A DNA stretch of 64,000 nt from Microbacterium sp. XT11 (GCF_001513675.1 NZ_CP013859.1:125081-189080); one strand, 5' to 3'; numbered from the stretch's first letter, positions 26,960-36,475 are shown. Notes: generated by a model from the letters alone, not told the origin. A program made the numbers and translations.

Positions 26960-29068
26960 CTAGCGAGGAGGTTGCGCTGATATCCCTTCGATGAAGACCG
27001 GCGAACCCGTCAACGGCACCACCACTTCCCCGCCGTCGGGAACCAACTCGACAACGCCTCCCGTGGCCGAAACAACCGTGACCGGCCGGTCGGCCTTGAA
27101 CACTCGCTCAGTCTCACCGCTTGTCGCCCACGCCACGCGAACGGCGTCGTCATCGTCACCGAAGACATAGACGGCTGTCGCATCATCAGATTCTGCGCCA
27201 GCGAATGCCCGGCCGCCCAACTCAGCTACCATCACGGCCTGCGCCTGTCCGGCAGGCTTAGGCGCCAGAGCTACAACGCCAGGACGCGGATCGCGCTCGT
27301 AGAGTCCAAAATTACCTTCTCCCGATGCAATATCCGAGCTGTCATTGACGAGGTCATACCAGAAGTACTTCTCAACACCGTTGGCGAAAGCGGAGACCTC
27401 GGAACGAATTAACATTTCCCTTTGTTCTGCAAGAGTCACGCCTCCGGGGTTCATCGAAGTAAATCCCATTTCGCTTATCCAAACGGGCTTTGTCTGACCA
27501 GTCCCCGCGCGCATGTCCTCATACGACCGCCGAGCGACCTCACCAACGAGGTCTGGATCTCGGCTCATCCACGCTTCATATGGGTGATAGCTGGCCACGT
27601 CAATCAACGACAGCCCGCCCGCCGCCCAGAGCCCCTGGAACCACTCCTGGTCATAAAGGGCCGACGCGCCCCCTACGATCGGCAGATTGGGGTGCTTCGC
27701 TTTAACCTCTCCCTGAACGGCTTCGAGCATCGGGATATAGCATTCGGGAGATCGCCCACACGCAGTCTTGTTGTACTCGTGGTGGTTGAACTCGTTGTAC
27801 ACCTCGAGCCCCACCAAGTCGTAACGGTCCGCAATCGCCGCCGCGTACTTCCCAAAAGCATCGATCGTGGCCGGGCCCTCTGGCCAGCGGGTGTTGCTGT
27901 ACACCTTGTTCCCGTGAACGACCACCCCGAGCAGTCCCAGCCCGTTGGCGTGGAGGCGAGCAAACTCCCGGTCGTAGACAGGATCAAACACATACTGCCC
28001 CTTGACCTTCTCGTTCTTCTCCCAAACGACATCGTTTCGGACCATCGAGAACCCCAATGCCGCTGCCAACGAGCCGGTTCCCGCAAAGTAGTCTCGCTCC
28101 ACATGTGAGACGACTCCAAGGCGCGGGTCTTGATTCATAAAGGGACCGGCAGTATCGATGACCGCGATCGCCGTTTGGATCGCACGGCCGCTCGCGTCAG
28201 TTACCTCGAGCGAGTAGTGCCCTGGCTGTACTTCGTTTAGTGGAACTGCAGCGAGCGGTGACGAGATAGTGCCCTTGCCCCGTATTGGCGGGCCACCATC
28301 GGTCGACGTTGCCGTCCAAGTGAGCTCGCCCTCGGGAAGCGCGACAGCGAGGGTCGCAGTATCTTCAGAAAGCACAAGCGAATCATTCAGAATGCCGCTG
28401 CCCCCGCTGGTGCGTTCGAAAGAACCATTAGCGACGACGTCAACGCCGTCCGCGCCGCTAAGGCTCACAGCATCGATTCCGAGACCCCGAACTGGTCCTG
28501 CAAGGGCGAGCTCTAGGTTACCGACCCACCCGGCTTCCGGAGTTGTGAACCGAAACTCGACCTTCTTCCATCGTGCATCCAGCTCGGGAAGAAGGAACTG
28601 CTGCCCACCGACGTTGATGCTCGCAGCCACAGGCGTGCGCTGCGACTGAAGCACGCGGACAGACGCGCTGAGCGTATAGCTCGTTTCAGGATTTAGTGAC
28701 ACAGGTGTGCTCGCAGCAACAGTTCCAGGACTCACCACTGGAGCGTCCACTCCCAAGGCGACGGACCCGTCGGCAGCATCGCCAACCTCCGGAAGCGCCG
28801 CCGCAATCTCCGCACGGGAAGCGAGCGCCCAAGCTTCGGGGTCGACTCGAGCGGCTGCAACACGAGGCATCTCTACATGCTTCTCAATGATGTCATCACC
28901 TTTCGAATGCCGGGACGGCAAAGCTGCACTATTCCGCTCGGCGTGAAAGGCGAGGAAGGCTGCAGCGCTCGTCGCGACGACAACGACGACAGCGAGGAGA
29001 ACGACGACGGTCACCAGCCGTTTCCGGGTGCTACGTCGGCCGCTGGCAACATCCTGTCTCAACGTCAT
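26960..29068 (-). CDS. Secreted clan GH-A glycoside hydrolase with carbohydrate-binding module
   Basis: A 702-residue protein with an N-terminal membrane anchor (VTVVVLLAVVVVVATSAAAFLAF, about 19-41), a jelly-roll-like region (about 85-225) and a beta/alpha barrel (about 310-590). Likely catalytic residues are the Glu of VYNEFNHHEY (acid/base) and of WISEMGFTS (nucleophile), the Asn-Glu/Glu pattern of GH5/GH39-like enzymes. It may trim or degrade the locus polysaccharide. A TACCCT box (29075-29080) is 6 bases before ATG, so the mRNA is likely leaderless. Confidence 0.8.
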   Translation of the reverse strand: MTLRQDVASGRRSTRKRLVTVVVLLAVVVVVATSAAAFLAFHAERNSAALPSRHSKGDDIIEKHVEMPRVAAARVDPEAWALASRAEIAAALPEVGDAADGSVALGVDAPVVSPGTVAASTPVSLNPETSYTLSASVRVLQSQRTPVAASINVGGQQFLLPELDARWKKVEFRFTTPEAGWVGNLELALAGPVRGLGIDAVSLSGADGVDVVANGSFERTSGGSGILNDSLVLSEDTATLAVALPEGELTWTATSTDGGPPIRGKGTISSPLAAVPLNEVQPGHYSLEVTDASGRAIQTAIAVIDTAGPFMNQDPRLGVVSHVERDYFAGTGSLAAALGFSMVRNDVVWEKNEKVKGQYVFDPVYDREFARLHANGLGLLGVVVHGNKVYSNTRWPEGPATIDAFGKYAAAIADRYDLVGLEVYNEFNHHEYNKTACGRSPECYIPMLEAVQGEVKAKHPNLPIVGGASALYDQEWFQGLWAAGGLSLIDVASYHPYEAWMSRDPDLVGEVARRSYEDMRAGTGQTKPVWISEMGFTSMNPGGVTLAEQREMLIRSEVSAFANGVEKYFWYDLVNDSSDIASGEGNFGLYERDPRPGVVALAPKPAGQAQAVMVAELGGRAFAGAESDDATAVYVFGDDDDAVRVAWATSGETERVFKADRPVTVVSATGGVVELVPDGGEVVVPLTGSPVFIEGISAQPPR

Positions 29069-29210
29069 GGTGCCAGGGTACCGATCGGAAAGCGGTGGCG
29101 AGTGCCGGGCCCCACGCGCTCCGCCCCTTCGAGCGAAAGCGTCACACTGTGCGTAGCATCACCTGCGACGGCTCATCGGCTCCGGCCATCGTGCCAGTAG
29201 CATTCATCAC

Positions 29211-30224
29211 GTGAAGGTCTTGATCACCGGCGGTGCCGGATACATTGGGTCCACCATCGCGTCGGCATGTGTCGACGCCGGCATCGAGCCAATCTTGCTG
29301 GACGACCTGTCCACGGGGCGAAGCGACTTCTGCGCCGGACGGACGCTATACGTTGGCGATATGGCGGATACCGGGCTCCTCGGTCGAATCCTGGACGAGC
29401 ATCCCTCCGTCTCTTCGGTCATTCACTGCGCGGCTAAGATCGTTGTCAGCGACTCCGTTGCGGACCCGATTACTTACTACGAGTCGAACGTCGCCAAGTC
29501 GATCCAGATGGTTCAGGCCCTCGTCGACTTAGGAGTGCAACGATTCGTGTTCAGCTCCTCAGCATCGATTTATGATGCTCACTCGGGCGAAGGCGTGGAA
29601 GAGGACTCGCCTCAGAGCCCATCAAGCCCTTATGCCCAAACTAAGGCGGTCATTGAGCGGTTCCTTGCGGACGCAGCGGCCGCCGGTGCGCTGAGCGCGA
29701 TCGCGTTGCGATATTTCAACCCTGTGGGAGCCGATCCCCGCCTTCGCTCCGGTTCTTCAAGCACCAATCCCACGCACGTGCTGGGGCGCATCCTAAAGGC
29801 GCATGAAGAGGACACGGTTTTCAGCATCTTTGGATCAGATTGGCCAACTAGGGATGGGTCGGCTATCCGCGACTACATCCACGTGTGGGACCTGGCCCAA
29901 GCACACGTCTCGGCAATCACAAAGTTCGATGAAGTGACCTCGGGCGCGCCATTCTGCGCAATCAACGTCGGTACCGGTCGCGGGGTGACAGTGAAGGAGT
30001 TGGTAGACGCCGCAGAGCGTGCGCTCGGTGTGCCCATAAAGTCCGCAGTGGCCGAGCGACGGCCGGGGGATCAGGCGGGAGCGTTCGCTATCGTGGACAA
30101 GGCAGCTACGATGCTCGGTTGGCAAGCGACGTCGAGCTTGCCAGATGCGATACGCTCAGCTTTGCAATGGTCCGACCGCCTCATTGCCCTTAATAGCAGG
30201 CAAGGCATCGAGTCAACCCTCTAA
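29211..30224 (+). CDS. galE: UDP-glucose 4-epimerase
   Basis: A 337-residue short-chain dehydrogenase family epimerase, which interconverts UDP-glucose and UDP-galactose for polymer synthesis. The NAD site is ITGGAGYIGSTIAS (4-17); the catalytic pair is Ser of SSSASIYD and YxxxK in YAQTKAVIE. GTG start, with TAGCAT (29198-29203) 7 bases upstream and no Shine-Dalgarno. It contains a TTA codon (29529), rare in this window. It overlaps the convergent SGNH-like gene by 12 bases. Confidence 0.94.
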   Translation: MKVLITGGAGYIGSTIASACVDAGIEPILLDDLSTGRSDFCAGRTLYVGDMADTGLLGRILDEHPSVSSVIHCAAKIVVSDSVADPITYYESNVAKSIQMVQALVDLGVQRFVFSSSASIYDAHSGEGVEEDSPQSPSSPYAQTKAVIERFLADAAAAGALSAIALRYFNPVGADPRLRSGSSSTNPTHVLGRILKAHEEDTVFSIFGSDWPTRDGSAIRDYIHVWDLAQAHVSAITKFDEVTSGAPFCAINVGTGRGVTVKELVDAAERALGVPIKSAVAERRPGDQAGAFAIVDKAATMLGWQATSSLPDAIRSALQWSDRLIALNSRQGIESTL

Positions 30225-30911
30225 CGCGCTCATTATCAGGCCTGCCACCTTGTCCGGGGCACCCTTGAGCGATCCTTCACGATGAGGAGCCACCAGACCA
30301 GCCCCGATTGCAGAGACAAACTCCGTCCCCGCTTGCCGCGCCGCGCGAGCAAGCGCGATATCGACAGCGCCGAAGGGCGAATCATTCGAACCTGTCTCAC
30401 CTATGGGGCCAACTACAAGAGTCCTGGCATGCGGGAAGAGTTCGCGCACTTCCCAAAGCGCCCTCAATACGTCCTTGCGGAGGTCTTTCCGGGGCTTCCA
30501 AGCATCGCGCGCCCCCACGTTGATGATCACGACATCTGGGTGCAGCCCGGAACGCTCAGCGAGTTCTATCGCCTCTGCGACTGATTCGCCGGAGGTACTC
30601 GGGCCGAACCCGGACGCCGCCAAAGCCGTCAGCTCCCATCCACTGGCATCAGCCAGCTGCGACGCGGTCGAAGCGGCATAGTCCGTATCGTCAATCATCA
30701 AGACACGCGCACCCGCAGGAACGCTGAGATCTGCTGAATGACTAATGTCACCGCCATGCAAGGGCTCCGCCGACCCAAGGTGAGCGGCCAGAAGAACGGC
30801 GAACACGACGCACGACGCGGAGACAGTGAAGAGACGAGCCATCTTGTCAACGCCCAGCTTTGTGAGCAGCCCGGAGAACCGGTGCCGCTGTGGCAGACTC
30901 GTCCCTGACAT
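30213..30911 (-). CDS. SGNH-fold protein with degenerate active site
   Basis: A 232-residue exported protein: signal peptide (RLFTVSASCVVFAVLLAAHLGSA), then an SGNH/GDSL-like fold. Block I, usually GDS, reads MIDDTDYA, and block III, usually GxND, reads NVGARDAW, so the nucleophile Ser and the Asn appear lost. It might bind rather than hydrolyse acyl-sugar. ATG 30911 has TAGATT (30919-30924) 7 bases upstream; ATG 30842 (209 residues) is the alternative. The longer start overlaps the GT4 start head to head. Confidence 0.65.
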   Translation of the reverse strand: MSGTSLPQRHRFSGLLTKLGVDKMARLFTVSASCVVFAVLLAAHLGSAEPLHGGDISHSADLSVPAGARVLMIDDTDYAASTASQLADASGWELTALAASGFGPSTSGESVAEAIELAERSGLHPDVVIINVGARDAWKPRKDLRKDVLRALWEVRELFPHARTLVVGPIGETGSNDSPFGAVDIALARAARQAGTEFVSAIGAGLVAPHREGSLKGAPDKVAGLIMSALEG

Positions 30912-32022
30912 GAACGCCAATCTACACGTGCTCCACATCACCGAAGCGTCGAGCGCCGGAGTGCTGAACGCCGCCGGCTCGCTCGCCAAACACCAGAGCA
31001 CGCGCGCCGCGACGGTGACCTTCGCGTACATCCCGCGAGCGGACACTCCCGGTCGGGATGAGTTGACTCGGATCGTGGGAGCCGCCCGCCTAGTGGAGTT
31101 CGGCGACGCAACCCTGAACACAGTCGCGAGACTCCGGCTGCTGCGCTCCCGGATTAAGGATGCCATTGCTACCGGGGCATTCGATGTGATCCACGCTCAT
31201 TCTTCACTGGCCGGATTCGCGCTTAGGACGCTCTCCGGTCGAGCGCGTCGGCAAGTGGTCACCTGCTACTCGCCCCACGGCTTTGCGTTCCTTCGGCAGG
31301 ATGTCGGACCTGTGGTCCGCTCCACCTTCCTACTGGCCGAACGACTCTGCGGCAACCGTGCTGCCTTAATTGCTGTTTCGCCCAGCGAATCCAAGATCGC
31401 CCGAGACTCGCTGAAGGTTGACGCCTACGTGTTGCCCAACAGCGGCGACGTGCCGGCCGGCCACCGAGACCCCAAACGCGGCGCGCCGATTCGCGTGGGG
31501 ATGGTCGGGCGCGTCACTTACGCGAAGGCTCCATGGCGGTTCGCAGCGGCCGCAAGGCGCTTCTCCGACCGCGCAGAGTTCGTTTGGGTAGGTAGCGGCG
31601 ATCCGGCGGAGCGTGAGAAATGGCTCGGAGATGCGCCTGTCGAAATCACCGGCTGGCTTGAGGGAGATTCTCTTGTCAACGAGCTTGAGGACCTCGACAT
31701 CCTCTATTACCCGACGCTGTGGGAAGGCATGCCCCTAAGCTTAATCAACGCACAGCTGCTTGGGATTCCGGTCGTCGCAACCGACATAGTCGGAAATCGC
31801 GATGTCGTTATCGATGGCGAGACCGGAATCCTCGCGAATAGCGAAGACTCCTTGCACAGCGCACTCGGCGACCTGATTGACAACGCGAATCTTCGCGAGA
31901 AGCTGGGACGTGCCGCCTCAGTCAGGGCCTCCGAGAGGTTTGATCCCGAGCTTAGAGCCGACCAGTCGTTCGACATCTACGCATCGATTCGACGTCAACA
32001 ACAGGCGCAACGCGACAGATGA
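30910..32022 (+). CDS. Family 4 glycosyltransferase
   Basis: A 370-residue GT-B retaining transferase. The N-terminal domain contains FDVIHAHSSLAGFALRTL; the C-terminal nucleotide-sugar site is FYPTLWEGMPLSLINAQLLG-like (residues about 270-290, with the ExxE-type Glu). It adds a sugar to the EPS repeat unit. The frame is open 28 codons further upstream, but MNANLHVLHITEASSAG is the natural start of the fold. Two TTA codons (31366, 31741). It overlaps the EpsG-like gene by ATGA. Confidence 0.9.
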   Translation: MNANLHVLHITEASSAGVLNAAGSLAKHQSTRAATVTFAYIPRADTPGRDELTRIVGAARLVEFGDATLNTVARLRLLRSRIKDAIATGAFDVIHAHSSLAGFALRTLSGRARRQVVTCYSPHGFAFLRQDVGPVVRSTFLLAERLCGNRAALIAVSPSESKIARDSLKVDAYVLPNSGDVPAGHRDPKRGAPIRVGMVGRVTYAKAPWRFAAAARRFSDRAEFVWVGSGDPAEREKWLGDAPVEITGWLEGDSLVNELEDLDILYYPTLWEGMPLSLINAQLLGIPVVATDIVGNRDVVIDGETGILANSEDSLHSALGDLIDNANLREKLGRAASVRASERFDPELRADQSFDIYASIRRQQQAQRDR

Positions 32023-33146
32023 TATGGGTTTCAGTTCTGCCGTACACGTTGGTTGCCATTGGCGCGGCCGCTTTGGGGGCAGTCGTCGACTACTTGCGCC
32101 CAATGGAGGGGAGAACATCCCCTAAATGGCACCGCATCATCGCCGAAGTGGCCTTCTGGGTCATGGTAGCTGGGCTCGTCGCGTTTAGCGGGTTTCGCCA
32201 CGATACTGGCACCGACTTCCCGCTTTACGAAACACTCCTCGAACAACTCGACCCGACACAGGCATGGTGGCCTCAAATGGTCGCCAGTCCGCAAGACCCA
32301 GGATTCACCCTACTGTCTTTGATCTGTCTCTCGATCTCGAGTGACGTTCAGCTGGTGATGATTGTTTCAGCTGTCCTGACGGTCACGCCAATGTGTTTAG
32401 CACTGCGGTACTCATCGAAGACTCTTTGGTTCTCGATGCTGCTGTACGTTCTCCTGGCGGGCTACCTGTTCCCGATGAACCTCGTGCGTCAAGGGATCGC
32501 GGTCGCATTGAATTTCTATGCATGGCGGTATCTGGATTCACACCGCGAGAGGTTCCTCCTGATAAATGCGGTCGCCTCACTATTTCATTTGTCGGCGCTC
32601 GTGGCTGCGGCGTTGCAGTATGTTCTTCGTAACATCCGCCCCGGCAGAATGTTCTACACGACCGTTGCCGTAATCGCCGCCGCAGGGATTGCGATTCTTG
32701 CCTTGCCGGTGGACTCGCTCCTCGCCGGAAATGACTCCCGGTATCTTGAATACTTGGAAACTGCACGGAAGAATGCCCTAGACATCGGTGTCGGGACGAT
32801 CGCAACTATCGTCTTTCGACTCGGGACCCTTGTGTACACAGGTTCAGCCCGGTCAAATACAGGAGAGCATCGTCGCTTCCAGGTGTTTGCAACAGCGACC
32901 CTGCCGTTCCTTTGCGTCGGAGTGTTCGTAAGTGCCGTCGCTCGCATGGAACTCTACTTCGCCAGCGCACTCCTCATCCTCTTACCGAGGGTCGCAGTGT
33001 CCCGTCAACCTCGCATGCTGCACATCACCGGGATCGTAATGGCGGCGTCGGTGTACTTCGTCGCGACCTTGCTCTCGTTCTACGACCTGTTGCCGTATCA
33101 GATCTGGGTACCCAGCCCGACTGACCCTTGGTTTGCCGGCTGGTAG
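32019..33146 (+). CDS. EpsG-family polysaccharide polymerase (Wzy-like)
   Basis: A 375-residue membrane protein with about ten hydrophobic helices and the family motif FSGFRHDTGTDFPLYETLL near residue 55, followed by PGFTLLSLI. EpsG/Wzy proteins polymerise lipid-linked repeat units outside the membrane. It is translationally coupled to the GT4 gene and contains a TTA codon at 32982. Confidence 0.8.
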   Translation: MIWVSVLPYTLVAIGAAALGAVVDYLRPMEGRTSPKWHRIIAEVAFWVMVAGLVAFSGFRHDTGTDFPLYETLLEQLDPTQAWWPQMVASPQDPGFTLLSLICLSISSDVQLVMIVSAVLTVTPMCLALRYSSKTLWFSMLLYVLLAGYLFPMNLVRQGIAVALNFYAWRYLDSHRERFLLINAVASLFHLSALVAAALQYVLRNIRPGRMFYTTVAVIAAAGIAILALPVDSLLAGNDSRYLEYLETARKNALDIGVGTIATIVFRLGTLVYTGSARSNTGEHRRFQVFATATLPFLCVGVFVSAVARMELYFASALLILLPRVAVSRQPRMLHITGIVMAASVYFVATLLSFYDLLPYQIWVPSPTDPWFAGW

Positions 33147-33154
33147 CATCGAGA

Positions 33155-33985
33155 ATGTTGCCCCCGCGCCCCATCGAATCTAAAGAAGCTGAATTGAGCA
33201 CCTGCGTTCTGCTGCCCACTGCCTCAACCGGGGAGTGGCTGGACCTTGCGGTCAGGTCGGTCCTGGAATCCGACTCAACGACCCGGGTTCTCGTCGTGTT
33301 CGATGGCGTCCCACCAACGCTCGATCGTTGGTGGGTCAAGGATGAGAGGGTCTCATACCTCGAACGGACCACCAGCCAGGGGCTGGCCGCAGCCCTGAAC
33401 GCAGGCCTTGCTGCGATTGACGCTGAGTTCGTCGCTCGGCTCGACGCAGACGACGTAGCCCTTCGCGGTCGATTTCTGAAGCAAGAGGAGTTTCTGCGTT
33501 CTCACCCGGAGTTTGGCGCCGTGTCGGGGAGCGCGATCCTGATCGACGAGGCCGGGATGCCTCTCGGTCACCTGGATGCATCTGCAGGGAGTGCCGCCGA
33601 TATTCGTCGATCACTCCTGCAACGAAACCGACTTATCCATCCCGCCGTGATGTATCGCCGTTCAGTTGTTGTATCTGCAGGTGGATACGACGAAAGCTTG
33701 CGCTACATGGAGGACTACGAGCTCTGGTTGAGACTCTCTCTCGAGACAAGTATTGCCGCGACCAGCGAGCCGGTCATCAAGTATCGTCTGCATGCGTCAC
33801 AGATGACGAAGGCTGCACCCGCACACGGGCAGCACGTACGCAAGGTACTTCACGGAAGGCGCCGTCTCGCACGGAGCTTGGGCGTCTCACCGATCTGGGT
33901 CGAGTCGCTTAACGCCGCGTGGGTTGCCAACCAGTTCCTTCGCGTTCTGCGAGCCAGGCTCCGGGCGAAATCCCTCAAGAAGTGA
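33155..33985 (+). CDS. Family 2 glycosyltransferase
   Basis: A 276-residue GT-A inverting transferase with the metal-binding DAD motif (ARLDADDVALRGRF), HPAVMYRRSVV and the ED motif MEDYELWLRL. TAGCAT (33144-33149), overlapping the stop of the previous gene, lies 5 bases before ATG 33155 and suggests a leaderless internal promoter. TTG 33194, with AAAGAAG upstream, is an alternative start and begins directly at the fold (STCVLLPT). Confidence 0.9.
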   Translation: MLPPRPIESKEAELSTCVLLPTASTGEWLDLAVRSVLESDSTTRVLVVFDGVPPTLDRWWVKDERVSYLERTTSQGLAAALNAGLAAIDAEFVARLDADDVALRGRFLKQEEFLRSHPEFGAVSGSAILIDEAGMPLGHLDASAGSAADIRRSLLQRNRLIHPAVMYRRSVVVSAGGYDESLRYMEDYELWLRLSLETSIAATSEPVIKYRLHASQMTKAAPAHGQHVRKVLHGRRRLARSLGVSPIWVESLNAAWVANQFLRVLRARLRAKSLKK

Positions 33986-35181
33986 AGCGCAACGCTGCCG
34001 CCCTCGTACTTGCGCACTCGGTGCGCTACGTCGGCCAAGTCTCGGTCCTCGTTGTAGTCGCGTTGTCGGGTTCCGCTCGAGACGTCGGCTTACTATCGCT
34101 GTCTTTGGCGACAACAGCTCCCATTTTCGTTGTGTTCAGCCTGGGCATGCGGACGCTCATACTCACGCACCGCTCGGATTACCCATTAGAGGCCTATCTC
34201 CGGGTCCGGGCATATACGGCAGTGGTTGCGGTTGCACTCGGAGCGCTCGTCGGCTTTGTTGCTTTAGGGCTCGACGCTGCGCCCTTCTTGGTGGGTGCGA
34301 TACTGATGAAGCTTGCGGACTACGTTGTCGATTTTGCGACGGCCTGGCTTCAGCTGCGCCAGCGCTTCCAGTTGCTCGTCGCAATCAGTGCATCGTCCGC
34401 AGCGGCAACTGCTCTCGGGGCGGTTACAGGAATCCTCATCTCCCCGGCTATGTCGCCCCTTTTCGCTGGTCTTGGCCCTATCGTTTTGGCGCTTGTTTGG
34501 GTGATCCCACTTCTAGTCTCGGCGATTCGGGAAGAAGCTGGCCGCGGGCGCTCCCCTGCTGGCGCCTCCCGTGACATCCTTCGGGCGGGCTTCCCTCTCG
34601 GTCTGTCGTACGGCGCTGTGAGCCTGCTCGTAGCGCTCCCCCAGATTGCCCTAGCTGCGCTCAGTTCGGTGGAAGACGCTGGTCGTTTCGCGATCCTGTA
34701 CTATCTCATCGTCGGCGCCGAGCTTGTCACCAACCCTCTCTCCCAGAGCTGGATTCAGAATCGCCGTGCCGCTCTCAGGACGTCTCGCCACCCGCGCGGG
34801 TTCGTTGCACGCGAGATATTACGACTTTCCCTCGGGCTCGCGGTCGTATTCGCGGCGGGTGTTGTAGTTGGTGCATTTGTCCTTCCGGTGGTTTTCGGTA
34901 CGTACTATCGCATCGACACCTGGGAGGGTCTCGCACTTTTCGGCTGCATGCTTCTGATCCCGGCTGTGTATCTCGGCGCTTCAGCTCTAGCTGTGTTGAA
35001 CCGCTACAGAGCTTCCCTGATAGCCGTCGTTCCCGCCCTAGCGATCTGCGGGCTGGCATGCGCGGCACTAATCCCGACCTACGGTACGCTGGGCGCGATT
35101 CTCGCTTACATGCTCAGCCTGGCCACTCGTGGGGCAGCACCATTTTTTGCGATTGCGACTCGAACGGAAGATCATGGCTAA
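33982..35181 (+). CDS. Polysaccharide flippase (Wzx-like, MATE/MOP superfamily)
   Basis: A 399-residue protein with about twelve membrane helices, of the oligosaccharide flippase type. It would move lipid-linked repeat units across the membrane. The start is GTG 33982, overlapping the GT2 stop (GTGA); the frame open upstream of it is a shadow of GT2. It contains a TTA codon (34090). Confidence 0.82.
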   Translation: MKRNAAALVLAHSVRYVGQVSVLVVVALSGSARDVGLLSLSLATTAPIFVVFSLGMRTLILTHRSDYPLEAYLRVRAYTAVVAVALGALVGFVALGLDAAPFLVGAILMKLADYVVDFATAWLQLRQRFQLLVAISASSAAATALGAVTGILISPAMSPLFAGLGPIVLALVWVIPLLVSAIREEAGRGRSPAGASRDILRAGFPLGLSYGAVSLLVALPQIALAALSSVEDAGRFAILYYLIVGAELVTNPLSQSWIQNRRAALRTSRHPRGFVAREILRLSLGLAVVFAAGVVVGAFVLPVVFGTYYRIDTWEGLALFGCMLLIPAVYLGASALAVLNRYRASLIAVVPALAICGLACAALIPTYGTLGAILAYMLSLATRGAAPFFAIATRTEDHG

Positions 35182-36427
35182 GGCTCGGTGGATGGTTGTC
35201 GGATCGGCTAACGGATCGGGAAATCTCGGTGACGAGGCAATGTGGTACGCGTTGGTCGCGAGCCTTCGTGAACAACTCGGCGAGGTGCATGTCGTAACGG
35301 ACGGTGCGGACGGCTGGTCGGCACACGGGATGGACGATGTGACTGTCCTACCGCATCTCTTCCCCTCGCTCGTCGCCTTTGGCCGATTGCAGCGTTCATC
35401 GAACCAGGTCGTCGCACTAGGTGCCCGAGTACTCGGCCGGCTGGGTCGGTGGACGATAAGCCAGTCTCGGTACGCGCGCGCGAAGACCGCGCCGCTGAGT
35501 TCTCTCCAGGCGCTTTGGTTCGATGCACTGTCCTCGTGTGATGGTCTTATCTTTAGTGGCGGCGGCGCAATCACCGATCGGTACGCCGTGAATGGGGTCT
35601 ATGCATGGTCTCTTCTCGCTGTGTGGGCGAAGAGACTCGGAAAGCCAATTGCGTACGTGGGCCAAGGAGTCGGACCTTTGTCCGCGCGGCACGTTCCGGC
35701 TGCGGTAGACGGCCTTGGCTCGTCCTCTTACCTCGGTTGTCGGGACGATCGGTCGACTCAACTAGCCCACGCATGGGGAATCGATTGGGCGGCTACGGAG
35801 CCCGATTGGGCGATCCGGGCTGAACCGACTCCGCAGGATTGTGCGTTCGCGGAGAACCTCTTGCAGCCGCTCAAAGGGAGTAAGTTCATCGCTGTCTGTC
35901 TCCACACGATTCGGGGAGCGACGATTGACTCCCGCCTGCGTGAAGTGATGAAAGACGTGACTTCGTTCGCCGCGACGCACGGTTATCGAGTGGTACCGGT
36001 CCCAAATATGTATGGGACTGACGCGAACGATGATCTCGCCACCATGAAACGGGCGGTTCGGGATCTGTCCCCTGCGTGCCGCGAATCCTTGCACTTCCTC
36101 GACGTGAAGCTCAACGCGCGGCAAACACGCGCCGTCCTCGGTCAAGCTGACCTAGTGATCGCAACTAGGTACCACACACTGGTGTTTGCAGGCGCCGAGG
36201 GGACAAGAACTGTGGGTGTCGCGATTGACGACTACTGGAGGCAGAAGCTCATCGGCGCACAAGCCAGCGCCGGTCAAGACCCAATCGCTGTAGCAAACCT
36301 CAGCTCGCATGATTCGCTTGAGGAGCTTTTTCACACCGCGCTCACAAGTCGAACATGCAAGAACACAGAAGGGCCCGAGATGCTTGATCAGTCGCTTTCA
36401 AAGTTTGTGAGGATCGCATCCGCGTAG
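35174..36427 (+). CDS. Polysaccharide pyruvyl transferase family protein
   Basis: A 417-residue PS_pyruv_trans protein, which attaches pyruvate ketals from PEP to sugars of exported polymers. Motifs: GSANGSGNLGDEAMWYALV at the N-terminus, FSGGGAITDRYAVNG and the C-terminal ATRYHTLVFAGAEGT. The start ATG 35174 has ACGGAAG upstream and overlaps the flippase end by 8 bases, so it is coupled. Last plus-strand gene of the EPS island. Confidence 0.88.
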   Translation: MAKARWMVVGSANGSGNLGDEAMWYALVASLREQLGEVHVVTDGADGWSAHGMDDVTVLPHLFPSLVAFGRLQRSSNQVVALGARVLGRLGRWTISQSRYARAKTAPLSSLQALWFDALSSCDGLIFSGGGAITDRYAVNGVYAWSLLAVWAKRLGKPIAYVGQGVGPLSARHVPAAVDGLGSSSYLGCRDDRSTQLAHAWGIDWAATEPDWAIRAEPTPQDCAFAENLLQPLKGSKFIAVCLHTIRGATIDSRLREVMKDVTSFAATHGYRVVPVPNMYGTDANDDLATMKRAVRDLSPACRESLHFLDVKLNARQTRAVLGQADLVIATRYHTLVFAGAEGTRTVGVAIDDYWRQKLIGAQASAGQDPIAVANLSSHDSLEELFHTALTSRTCKNTEGPEMLDQSLSKFVRIASA

Positions 36428-36475
36428 TGTCTGCCAGCGCTGCAGCATGACCTATTCAAAGAGCTAGTTCGCGAT

